A DNA stretch of 64,000 nucleotides from contig CM043952.1 of NCBI GenBank assembly GCA_014529385.2, positions 70,360,299-70,424,298 of the forward strand. Direction: 5' to 3'. The DNA is from Adiantum capillus-veneris (Eukaryota; Streptophyta; Polypodiopsida; Polypodiales; Pteridaceae). Positions 48,691-60,163 of this stretch are shown piece after piece. How positions within the stretch are numbered: position 1 is the first letter of the stretch; each line of letters starts with the position of its first letter. The notes beneath the pieces are model-generated. The model was not told the DNA's origin. It did no database searches and was given only the letters and a program-made list of their open reading frames with translations. The translations under genes and the position numbers were made by a program.

Positions 48691-49159
48691 TGAATACTCC
48701 AGGTACATGATAAACTCTTTTTCCACATAAGATGCATCACATGGTTAGTGAACATTCATTAGAGAGCAACCAAATTGGCATCCAACAATCCTTCCCTTGT
48801 GGGTTTTGTTGCAAGCACTACACAAACCTTTCCTCAAAACTCATGAAGGGCAAGGCACACAATACACAAGCGTCCTATTAAAACAAAAGTAAATGGTAGA
48901 CAAACAAACCTCCCCTACACACAATAGGATAAGGAACACACATCTCTTCAACACAAAGGATAGATGCACAATCTTCCCCTACACAAATGATGGGTGATAC
49001 ACAAAAGTGTGTTGATTTAAAATATATCATTGGTGTCATCAACTAGCCCCATATGGTTGTCTTTCTCAACAGCAAGGTTGATTTTTGATGTGTCTTGATC
49101 TTTGAAATGTTGATTTTTGCTATGTCTTGATCTTTGAAATGTTCTTTGTGAGGTGAAGC

Positions 49160-49870
49160 CATTGAGACCCGATCCCACACCTCAAGGATTCACAACATTA
49201 AGCCCTTGTTCTGATGGCTCCAACCCTCCCAACCATAAGCCAACTAGTGCATGTTTGCCTTTATCTAATGGCAACGCCACACAAAAATACAAGGCTTCTT
49301 TTAAACCAAAGTGCTCCCAAAAGATTTGTTACTGTATTGAAGCTTCAAACCGCTCTTGTTAAAGGGTAGTATACATAAGCTAAGGGTCTCAAAAATTTAA
49401 GCACTACATGGTTGAAGGCATTCTACAACTGGTGCAAGAGGCATCATTGGACAATCACCTCTTTGTGTATTCATAAAAATGCACATCTCTCCTTCTACAT
49501 CGCATTAAAATCAAAGCTATGTATGCTATATTTGATGAGTCTCATCAAAGAGGATTGGACACTGCTTGCCTATTACAATTGATTAAGACCTTCCTCTCAT
49601 ATCATAGAGGTGCACCATCATGGGGAGAGAAAAATACTAATAAATTTAATAGCCAAGGCCTTCAAACTTGGCAGGCAAAAACCAAGGGTTACCTAATGTA
49701 CAAGCAACTTTGTCCATTGTCAATCACAAAATGAAGGTGAGAGAGTGGAAAGAAAACAAAGCTAAGCACAATTTGTGGCCAAATATGAGCAAGATCAAGG
49801 CATGTATTACCTTAGACAGACAATTTAAAGGGTTGTTATTACCACAAATATTTGAAATGCTCCACAAATG
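49160..49870 (+). mobile_element. Copia-like gag fragment, left arm of an inverted pair
   Basis: The plus-strand block from gagacccgatcccacacctc through ctctttgtgtattcat to ttgtggccaaatatgagc is the reverse complement, with substitutions, of 50290-51080. It encodes a broken version of the gag seen more clearly in the right arm. Confidence 0.65.
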
Positions 49871-50252
49871 TGACAAGGATTCAGTTCATAAAACTCTTTG
49901 AAACGTGATTTGTCACATGTGGATGTTTATCTTGAAGTATACAATAATATGTAACATTGGTTGTTATTTCTACAAATGTTAGAGGGTTCACTTCATTCTT
50001 TAAAACGTGATTTTTCTTTTTGGTGCTTATGTTGTAGCGGTTGGCCACTAGTGACAACTAGAGCTCCTCTTGTGCCTTTAGTGCTATCTGTAAGTTTTCT
50101 CTTATGCTCTTAAAGAGAGTTGATGAAATATTCAATTTAGGCATGATGAACTTTCCTGTTGATGTACATCCTTTAAGACCACGACAACCTAATCTTCCTC
50201 TCTACCATGCTTTTAATGTAAATCAGCTGACTTGCAAATGATTTTGAGCCTA

Positions 50253-51080
50253 TTAACAATCGAAGACATCTTGCTCGGGCTTTATGATAAATCCATAGAG
50301 TTGCATTTTCAATGAATTCTTTGAGTACTTCGCAATAGCTTCACAATGCCATTCTAAGGTAATCCATGCATGGTGTGCAGTAGTATAAGCATCAAGATAG
50401 TGCACAAAGTTGTCAAGTGAAGAAAGTAGGATGCCTAAAGCTAGCTCATATTTGGCTACAAATTGTGCTTGGCTTTGTCTTCTCTCCACACTCTCTCATC
50501 TTCATTTTGTGGTTGACAATGAATCAAAGTTGTTTGTACATTAGTAACCCTTGGTCTTTTCCCGACAAGTGTGAAATCTTTGGTCATTAAATTTTGTCAA
50601 TATTTGTCTCCAAGTGATGGTACACCTCGATGATGTGAGAAGAAGGTTTTACCACGTTGTAATGGGCAGTGTCTTATCCTCTCTGATGATAACTCATTAA
50701 ATATATCATACATTGATTTGATTTTAATGCAATGTAGAAAGAGAGATGCGCATTTTTATGAATACACAAAGAGACGATGGTCTAATGATGCCTCTTGCAC
50801 GACTTGTAGCAAGCATTTAATTTTGTAGTTCTTAATTGTAGAGACCCTTACTTGATGTGTACTGAGAGTGTACTACCCTTTAACAAGAGTGGTTTGAAGC
50901 TTCAATGTGCCGGTAACAAATCTTTTGGAATTTTTTTGGTTAAGACAAAGCTTTGTATTTTTATGTGAAACCGACCATAGGTAAAGGCGAGCATGCACAA
51001 TTGGCTTATGGTTGGGAGGGGATGAGCCATGGGAACAAAGGGTTAATTCTATGGATCCTTGAGGTGTGGTATCGGGTTTG
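50253..51080 (-). mobile_element. Copia-like gag fragment, right arm of an inverted pair
   Basis: The minus-strand frame 50489-50253 reads LDNFVHYLDAYTTAHHAWIT and SKNSLKMQLYGFIIKPEQDV, the pattern of Copia gag (UBN2-type) proteins. Upstream minus-strand sequence to 51080 matches the left arm. Both arms look like copies of one family inserted in opposite directions. The 380-bp spacer between them shows nothing. Confidence 0.6.
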
Positions 51081-51442
51081 AATGTCTTTTACCAAGGGGG
51101 TCATGGTATCATGTGATAGCGAGCCTCAGTGGACCGAGTGCATGCAGGTCCAATTGTGTGATAGATAGGTAGGTGTAGGACTCAATACTCAGCAACAAGC
51201 AATAAGGCAACATCCGATGCTCATGCATAGTTGGTCAGAAGTAGTGGAAGGCAATCAACTGCGGAAGCTGGTGGGTGCAAACATTTGTCCACATGGAGTA
51301 CACCTTGACTCCTTGTTCGGACCCAGTAGTTGAGCTAAAAAAATATTTTAAAAGATATGTTGTAACCCATGAGCCTCTGCCTCTAGTCAATGAAAGCCTT
51401 TGTCCGTGTCCCCAAAAGTGATGGGCCTCCCACAATTATAAG

Positions 51443-51455
51443 TGTGTGTGTGCGT

Positions 51456-51500
<45 letters not shown>
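51443..51500 (+). repeat. Palindromic (TG)n-(CA)n microsatellite
   Basis: gtgtgtgtgcgtgcacacac and onward; the TG arm can pair with the CA arm. Confidence 0.9.
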
Positions 51501-51502
<2 letters not shown>

Positions 51503-52940
51503 TTTAACAGTGAGATGAAGAGGACAAAGAAACTCTATTTTAAGAGCTTAAAGGTTCTAAAAGGATATGTTTAAAGCTTTATTATGGCATTAGACATCTA
51601 GAATCAAACTATAACCTTATAATGCAATCTAGAAAAAGAGCGTGAGAAAAAAAGAACTCGGACGTGACCTAATTAATAACTCTAACTCGCAATAATCCCT
51701 TCGGTTATGACCTCAAATTGAAACAAGATGATTTAATTGCTGAAACCAACATGTGAGGTAGCGTTTTAGTGAATGAAACTAATTAAACATAATCTAATGC
51801 ATCTTACTCATGTAAGTGTAATGGCTCTAAGCATAAGCCATGAACGTGCCCAAGACATAGGCTATTAGCAATGAGATAGTGTTAATCCTAAATGCTTATG
51901 TAAGGAGAGAGAATAAATTTTTATGACGATCAAGTGTGTCGTGACACTTAATCTAGCATAGATATTAGGAGCTACTAAAAATAGGAACGTCTAGACTTTG
52001 TTAGGCTTTTATATCAATTAAGGGCAGTTACGGAGGAAAGACTAATGATCCATTTATAATTAGACTATACTTAAATTAGGACTTAATTAATTACCAATGT
52101 ACAAAGTGAATATGGGTGCAAAATAAGCTTAATTAATATGCGTAAAGTTGTACAACATAAGCTCTTTTGTAGAGCTAAAAAGGGTAGTCGAGTTGTCACA
52201 TAGGACCTGACTTTATCACATGGAATGCCCTATCATGCTATATACCATTTGAAAGATCTTGATGAGTAGAATCTAAAAAGCTAGTCTCTACAAAATTTTG
52301 ATATATTTTTACAAAAATTTCACCTTGTGCCAGTAAACCATTATTGCTGCTTAGTTTAATCTATTTTTCTCAAATTCAAGAAAATATTTCCTTTTGATAG
52401 TGGGAAATTTTGAATTTCTAACTGATTATTTAAACTTTGACCCTTCACCATGTCTTGACTTTGTGCATGTCACCGATTAAGCTACAATAAATAGTAGACT
52501 AGAGAAGGGGAGATAGAGATGTACGCTATGGCTTAACTATAGAACGTGGGATTCCCCCATAGTTTTTGGCCAAGGTTGTGTTTCATAGAAAAACAAATGG
52601 TTATGGTGAGTGCCATATCATTGAAACATCAAAAAATTGCACTTATCATTGCACCTGATAAGACATGTGCAAAAATTATCAAGGTTAAGCTCAGACACAT
52701 TTTTCCCTAGCACTAGCTAAAGCTCTCTATTTTCATCTATGCTCCTCCTAATCTTCATTTTATTAGAAAAATAAAATTCCGCTTCATACAATATTCTATG
52801 AATCTTAAAAAGATTTTGCAGGGAAGCAAATTGTTGATTGAATGTGCGAAGAAGGTTAAGATCTAATGAAATATTTTGCTTTTGATGGACAATGAAGATT
52901 TGAACTTCATTGGTCGCACACACTTTTTGCCAATTTCATG
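51501..52940. other. No gene seen; diverged copy of the 48-kb repeat
   Basis: AT-rich. 52010-52160 resembles 48165-48310 (gaggaagactaatgatc, cttaattaattac, gcgtaaagttgtac types). Otherwise nothing recognised. Confidence 0.5.
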
Positions 52941-53235
<295 letters not shown>

Positions 53236-53239
<4 letters not shown>

Positions 53240-54554
53240 CAATGTACTGGAATTAGTTTCCATTTCTTCTTACAAAAACCCTTTTCTTAACCTGTGTTTT
53301 TTTAAAGAGTTGGTTTGCGGCGCTCATGTGAGATTTTCCTGCCTTTGGCAAAACTCCTTGTCAAACTGGTTCTAAACTTGGTCATACAAAGGCTTTTTTT
53401 ACCCACCAGTTTTGTCCTTGGGTTTAAGGGTTCTTTAGTGATTTTTGCCATTCCAAACTTAACAAAAGCTTTAGAGAAGAGGGTGAAAAAATCCTTTTGG
53501 GCATCTAATGGTCATTTTCTTATGAGGGAGGGCTCTATATGAATACCCCACGTGCTCAAGAACGTGTTCACAACATTTTCTCACAATTAGGGTAACCCCC
53601 ACTCTCCCTTCTCTACCCAATTGCAAATAATTCAATTACGTCAAGGGTTGAAGTGAGAACTAGCTTTTGGGAGGTGGGTAATAACCTACTTTGCTCTAGA
53701 GGCTTGCCTACAGACATTTACATTAGTTTTACGAAAGATTCACCCTCCCAAAGGATCTCAAGACTTTGTTTTTCTCTAAAAATGCTGTCAAATGGTTATG
53801 CCAAAATTTTCTAAGGCTAGTTTTTAGGCTCTACTCCCTCAACGAACCATGGCCAACTCTAGTCGTAGAGCAAGGAGAGGGTAGTGAGAAGATAGAGTCC
53901 CCTGCCATGAGAGAGGAGGAAGACATTATTATTAGGGAAAGTTTGGATGCCAATTTGGACTTTTTAGCACTTGAGAGAGAATTCCATCCACTTAATTAGG
54001 GGAGGACTATTGTACGTATGCTTAGAGCTTATCCACATTTATATCTTCTTTTTTAATGTTAAAGAAAGACCCAAAAAATGCTTTCAAAAAGTGAAAATCA
54101 AGAGTATAAGTATCTTCTCAAATGCCATTAAGAATCTGCACACTTTTTTGAGAGTGAGTTCATAAGCTAGTTTAGAAAAATGGAGAGCAAGGGTGGCTAT
54201 CTACCTCCATCAACATTTTTAGTCATGTTCTCTTGTAGACAAGGATGAGAATGCAAAATGGTAATGAGTTCATCCATCATGACAAAGAATGGACCCATAA
54301 CTTCTCATTACCACACAAAAGCAAGATTTAAGGAGATGCTTACGCAACATGGATACATGACTCTAAGATTTGCATGCAAATGAAACCGATAGGGTTTTAT
54401 GAAAATAGACCAAAGTATGTGTGCCTTCTCCACATAAAGGCATGGCAAGATGGCCAATGGAAACCTCACATGGTGGTATATTGGTTGCATCTTTTTCTAG
54501 CCATACTTGTTCAAGCTCTTAGCACACCTCTTCTGCAAAAGATTGTTCTGTTTT
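53236..54554. other. No recognisable gene
   Basis: Short frames only. Perhaps the decayed 5' part of the Copia element that follows. Confidence 0.4.
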
Positions 54555-56022
54555 GGTTGTGTCTAGTATATGATGGCGAAGAGATTTTGTCAATTGATGA
54601 AGCACAAAATTCAGAAACCTGGTTGGCTGCAATGCAATCTGAGTATGAATCTATTGTGAATAATGAGACATGGTCTTTGTGTAACTTGCCTCCTCACAAA
54701 AAGACCATTGATAATAAGTGGGTTTTATATTAAAATGTAAGCTTGATGATTAAGTTGATCGCTAAAAGGGTAGAATTTGGAAAAAGGACATGCTCAAGAG
54801 AGAAAGGCATTCATGTTGATGAGATATTTGCTTTTATTTGCTATCATTCATATCATTTATGCATTTGCAATTCATAAAGGTTGGATGTAAATCAATTGTT
54901 GTACATAAAGAGTGAATTTTTGAATGGTGATTTTTGTGAGGAAGTATATGTAGCACAAAGTTGTGTTTTGTTCAAAAAGGGCACAAAAACAAGGCATGTA
55001 TGCTTAAGAAGGCTTTGTATAGTTTAAAGCAATCTCCACGCACTTAGTATGAAAGGATTCATGCTTACCTAGCTAAATTTGGTTTTAAGAATACTCCAAC
55101 TAAGTGAAATTTGTATGTTAAGCATGCAAATGATGTATTTTTTATCATTGTATACTCTATTGATGTTGTGTTGTTCACTAGACCGAGAGACACATTGCTG
55201 ATTTTAAGGCCGACTTGAATGCTAATTTGATATCCTAGATTTGGGGATTTTGCACCATCATTTGGGAATAAAGTTGAAGTAGGTTGATAAAGGTATTGCT
55301 TTGTGTTAGTAGCAAACAAAGTATATAGAGACATTATTGTACTGTAGATTCAGCCTTAAAGATCACAAACCTATTGCTACTTCTATGGAGACAAATTTGA
55401 AGCATATTAATACTTCATGATGTTGGAGACTACTTTGATGTCAATCTCTATCAAGATGATATTGGTTGCTTGACTTTTGTATGCATTACACACCCAAATG
55501 TTCAATATGTAGCCTTGCAAGGGAGTAGATTTATGCATAGACCAAGATCTATGCATTGAAAGATAATTACACAAATATTCTTTTGCTTGAGTGGCACTAT
55601 AAATCTTGGATCATTTTAACTAAAGAGGGAACCATTAACACCAGATTCACATGCCTTTTAATACTCTAACTGGGCTGGTTGCTATGCCACATTAGTGCCC
55701 ACTAGTGGTATTTTCTTCATGCTTGATAGATCACACATTAAATTGGTTGAGCAAGAAGCAACCTATAGTGGTCACTTCTAGTTGTGAGGTTGAGTACATG
55801 GCCACTTCCATATCTATTTTTGAGTGCATTTGGCTCATATTCCTTTTGATAGGTACAATACAACATTATAGCACCACAATCTTAAGTGATAGTCAAAGTG
55901 CTTTGGCAATTGCAAAGAACATAGTGTTCCACACTTTCACAAAGCACGTTGAGGTGCATTATCATTATTTTAGGGAGACACTCTCTACAAGAGAGATCAA
56001 CTTTGGTTATGTGCCTATGTAA
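54555..56022 (+). pseudogene. Copia retrotransposon RT-RNase H remnant
   Basis: The RT start reads LSIDEAQNSETWLAAMQSEY then IVNNETWSLCNLPPHKK and DNKWVLY, the hallmark Copia RT N terminus. About 1 kb follows in several frames (KSEFLNGDFCEEVYV; a decayed YVDD region near 55130). The RNase H end (55705-56022) has LNWLSKKQPIVVTSSCEVEY, LSDSQSALAIAKN and FHTFTKHVEVHYHY. Many stops. Copia coding order is RT then RNase H last, as seen. Confidence 0.85.
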
Positions 56023-56399
56023 GACTTGTGAGAAGTTTGAGGTTTTTCAAAAACTCTTTGGTCTTACTCTCCTTTGTGCACAAAACCTGCAACACAACAC
56101 ATTTTTAATGGTATATAATCCTGGTTGAATATGATTTCATGATAGTAGTCAAAATGGGGACAATTCACTAGAGGGCTGATGATCACCTTCATGGATGATG
56201 CATGGAGAAGCACCAACTAGAGTTGATGGTGATCTACTCGATTCTTATCTTTCAACATAGAAATGGTGCTTAGATGGAATGGAAGTTATTCCTCTTCAAT
56301 GTTCAAATAGAGAGACAACTTGAGATATTTAAGTGGATGTTTCTATAAACAAGGCTGCGATTAAATATTGTGATTATGCGTCGAGCCTGAACAGAAACC

Positions 56400-57153
56400 A
56401 ATCTATCTAGGTCAAGTGCATGTTCTAAACACTATTCTTCATAATGGAAATCTATCAACATCTAATGATATTAGGTGTTTATTGGCCAGACATATGGTTC
56501 ATGACTATATAAACAAATGTGTGAATTGTAGTGCTAAACCTCCATGGGACCATGTTTCTATGTTCCAAATCATGGTGGCACTTGTGGAGTAACTAACATC
56601 GTAGAATACATGACGACTCAAACCTTCCCTGGAGTAAATCAACAATCAAATCAATTAAAGTGGAAACTTGATACTATGAATTGATTTCTAATCATCTCTA
56701 AAAAAGGGGTCAAGATAAGCAATTATAAATGTGTGCGACAAAAAGTGAGTATGTACCAATACTTGAAAAAGCACATGCAAGTCAAGCAAGGGAACATTTT
56801 TCTACTAGCAAAATAGCCAAAGGAGCAATGGTTGTTGATATTTGGTGGCCTAATTTGTTTATAGACACCAAAATTATGTCAAAAGATGTGACAAATGCAA
56901 ATGCACCAAAGTGCCTACCAAAAGAGACAAAATGCCTTTATGATCTATGATGGGACGAGCTCTTGCAATATGGAGAATCAACTTTATGGGTCCCATAGCT
57001 CCGCTTGCCTATCAAACACCTATAGAATACATCATAGTTGCTACCAATTATCTCACTAATTGGGTTGAATGGTTGAAGAACAAAAAAATTGGTCCTCAAA
57101 TGATTGCAAAACTCTTATATGAAATTTTTTTAACATTGCATGGGTTATTGTAG
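56400..57153 (+). pseudogene. Gypsy integrase fragment, plus strand
   Basis: An H2C2-like stretch (EKAHASQAREHFSTSKIAKG then DIWWPNLFID) is followed by a core (INFMGPIAPLAYQTPIEYII then TNYLTNWVEWLKN). It resembles Athila/Tat-group integrase (W.IDFMGP, YI..A.DY..KWVEA). Most zinc ligands are lost and stops split it. Confidence 0.65.
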
Positions 57154-57159
57154 CAAAAG

Positions 57160-57440
57160 CAGGAGAAGAGAAATTTGGAGAGTCGTGTGGTTGTGTAGTA
57201 GAGGACTCACACACACACACACACAAGCAAGAGTATCAAAATCTGGAGAGTCGTGTAGCCATGTAGTAGGGGACTCACATACACACATGACCTACTGCAT
57301 CTCCCTACTCATGACCTCGTTAGAGCGCCATCCTTGCATGTGCCAACTTTTCCTCAGTTAGGGAGCCATCCTTGCATGTGCCAACTTTTTCTCGTTAGGG
57401 CGCCGTCCTTACATGTGCCAAATTTTCCTCAGTTTGACAC
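57160..57440 (+). repeat. Two short tandem repeat families
   Basis: tctggagagtcgtgtag...gactcacacac occurs at about 57174 and 57241, with a (CA)n run. gccatccttgcatgtgccaa occurs at about 57310 and 57364 and diverged at 57402. Confidence 0.8.
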
Positions 57441-57723
57441 ATGGATTTTCCTTACATTCCCCACCTTTTATATCTTTAAGAGGTGGTTCCCCTGTAAGGC
57501 CATGACCCCTAACTCAACAGTGTGTGCGCTCCCCATATAGAATGTGTCACATTCCTTCCCCTTTAAAGAATTTTTATCCTCAAAAATTTCATTGAGAAGG
57601 GATAGTCCCAAAGTTGGAACCTTTTTCGGAGAGTGCTTACTCGCTCCCATGTCAAACTCTCTTTAGTAAAATCTTTCCACTTAAGTAAACACTCTTTATA
57701 TATGGTATTTCTAGTCCTTTTTT

Positions 57724-57860
57724 CTCTAGTGTCTAGTATTTTTAGTGGAAGAGATTATCTATGAGTTCCACTATCTGATCATCTTTAATAAAATTGTCAG
57801 ATCCACCCAATTTCCTTTTCTCTAGTGTCTAGTATTTTTAGTGGAAGAGGTTATCTATCA
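57724..57860 (+). repeat. Duplicated 38-bp block
   Basis: ctctagtgtctagtattttt with agtggaagag follows at 57724 and again about 97 bp later. Confidence 0.75.
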
Positions 57861-58241
57861 TCTTGGTGATAATTTTGGGCATGATCTCGTCTTCATGGTT
57901 TCAGAATTTTCAGGCACTTTCAAATAAACTTTTTTCCCTTCCTCAAAGGTAACATTCCTTCTATGCAAACCAATATATGTGTTTGCTCTATCTTGAGCCC
58001 TTTTAATACTATCTTTAGCAAGTTTAAGAATTTCATTCATATCTTCTAGAAAGTATTTAGTTGCATGAACCTTTTTCTTTTGCAATCCTACTACATAAGG
58101 AGCTCTAGGTTGAAACCCATACATTAACATATATGGACTATATCCAGTGGAAGAGTGCTTGACACTATTATATGCAAACTCTACTATAGGTGAATACTCT
58201 TCCCAATTAGTTTTCCATTTACCAACATATGCTCGTGGCAT
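57858..58241 (-). pseudogene. Element G integrase C-terminal part
   Basis: The 127-codon frame has WEEYSPIVEFAYNSVKHSST, YSPYMLMYGFQPRAP and AQDRANTYIGLHRRNVTFEE then GKKVYLKVP. This is the conserved end of gypsy integrase cores. No chromodomain. Confidence 0.85.
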
Positions 58242-58767
58242 ATCTTATAGGATTTAATTAACCCTTTTAGTTTGACCATCCGTTTAAGGATGCTCAACTA
58301 TGATCATGGTTAGTTTAGTATCCAACCTTTTAAAAATAGCTCTCCAAAAGGGGCTATTAAATTCCTTATCTCTATCAAACACAATATCTAATGGTAATCC
58401 ATATAGTCAATAGAGATTTTTTACAAATAATCTAGCCCAATTCAAGAGTTTAACATAAGATGTGGTTGGAATAAACCTAGCCATTTTAAGGCCATTTTGG
58501 TTAATCTATCCACTATCACCTAGATAGAGTCGTGCCCCGTCTATGTTCTAGGTAATCCAACTATAAATTCCATGGTGATACTCTCCCATTTCCCTAAAGG
58601 AATGTCTAATGGATGGAGTATTCCTCCCATCTTAAGCCTTTCAGCCTTATTGATGTGGCATTTATTGCATTTGATCACATATTCTAGGACATCATTATAC
58701 AATCCAAATCAATAAAGTTTCTTTTTAACAAGACTATGAGTCTTGTTTACACCTGGTGTCCCATACT

Positions 58768-59173
58768 TCAACTATCATGACACTCATAGAGTATCTGGCG
58801 CCCAATTTCCTCATCTTTTGGGACACATACCCTACCTTTGTAGAGTAAATAGCTATCATCTATGGCAGAATTCTTTGACTTGAATCCTGTTAAAGACTCC
58901 TTCAATGCTTCATTTTCATTGGAAACCCCTTGTTCTATAGAGATCCCCTTTTTGAATGGTTTCCGATATTTTGGAATATGTAGGATCAACCTGACATTTC
59001 CTTCTTGATGATTCAAGTAAATCATTGAACCACCTTATCATAGGCATTCTACTAAAGGAATATGCTACCACATTATATTTTCCTTTGGGATACCTAAGCT
59101 CATAATCAAACTCTTGTAAGAGGTCAACCCATTTGACCTTACAACCCTTCAAGTCTATTCGATTGAAAACCAC
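58768..59173 (-). pseudogene. Element G RNase H end / H2C2 region
   Basis: Two overlapping frames: 59173-58916 with WVDLLQEFDYELRYPKGKYN and VVAYSFSRMP (RNase H end), and 59025-58768 with YKGRVCVPKDEEIGRQILYE then CHDS, the start of the integrase zinc finger. The overlap reflects a frameshift. Confidence 0.8.
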
Positions 59174-59570
59174 TTGACGCTTTCCTGATCAACACTATCA
59201 TAACCTTAGCACCATATAAATAGTGCTTCCATATCTTCAATGCATGGATAATAGTATACGACTCCCTCTCATATATTGAGTGCTTCCATTTCTTCAATGC
59301 ATGGATAATAGTATATGACTCCCTCTCATATATTGAGTGCTTCCATTTCTTCAATGCATGGATAATAGTATATGGATCCCTCTCATATATTGAGTAATTT
59401 TGTTGTGCACGATCTAAATTTTTTCTCTCAAAAGCTATTGGTCTACCCTCTTGAGTTAGAATTGCACCTACAACAAAATTACTAGCATTTGTCTCAACAA
59501 AAAAAGGTTTATTGGGATCCACTATGTATAAAATTAAATTTTTAGATATTGCTACCTTTAGGTTTTGCAT
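59139..59570 (-). pseudogene. Element G RNase H with a triplicated 19-residue segment
   Basis: Starts with the first RNase H strand (FFVETNASNFVVGAILTQEG) and GRPIAFERKNL. The segment SIYERESYTIIHALKKWKH, normally present once, occurs three times in tandem in an open frame before YLYGAKVMIV. The DNA unit is 57 bp (about 59224-59394). Confidence 0.85.
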
Positions 59571-59945
59571 ACTTTTCTTCCTTTGAGTTGGTTATTCATG
59601 GGGATTGCCATCTTGGCATAATCCTTAATGAATCTATAATAAAACCCAAAAACTCCTAAGAAGGTATGTAGCTCTTCTAGATTCTTAGGTTCAGGCCTTT
59701 GCAATATAGCTTGAACTTTCTCTTGATCCATCCTGATTTCATATTTAGAAATGGTATGACCAAGATATTTCACTTCTTCAGCAAAGAATTCACATTTGGA
59801 TTACTTTGCATAAATAGAATTTACTCTGAGCAATTGGAACACTTTTCCAAGGTGCTCTAAATGCTCCTCTTGAGTACGACTATAAATGAGGATCTCATCA
59901 AGAAAGACTACTACAAATTTTCCTACAACTTCAAATGTGGCAGTG
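59558..59945 (-). pseudogene. Element G reverse transcriptase C terminus
   Basis: Catalytic box F-L-D-E (second Asp replaced by Glu) in VVFLDEILIYSRTQEEH, then VKYLGHTISKYEIRMDQEKV and FLGVFGFYYRFI. A TAA near 59806 interrupts the frame. Confidence 0.8.
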
Positions 59946-60163
59946 GTTGAGACACCTCTTCAAAATATAATGAAGGATTTGTTGGTTGATGTAAAAAAAC
60001 AAAATCTTCAGAAATCTTGACTCGTTGAAGGAGGAGAAGGTTTGGATCAAAGAAGAGATCGAAGATATGAAGCTTCTTGCTTGTTCTCACAAGCTAGAGA
60101 AAAGACAAAAGTACACTAGAGTACATAGTGTTGAATAGCCACTAGTACTTAAAGCTAAGTAGA

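Larger units (their letters stand above)
57858..59945 (-). mobile_element. Gypsy element G, minus-strand pol remnant (RT end, RNase H, integrase)
   Basis: Reading down from 59945: RT motif C as VVFLDEILIYS, FLGVFGFYYRFIKDYAK, RNase H with an internal triplication, an H2C2 region near 58780, an integrase core (WESITMEFIVGLP) with several stops, and an integrase C terminus (57858-58241) with EFAYNSVKHSSTGYSPYMLM. The 5' part is lost at about 59945. Confidence 0.82.
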
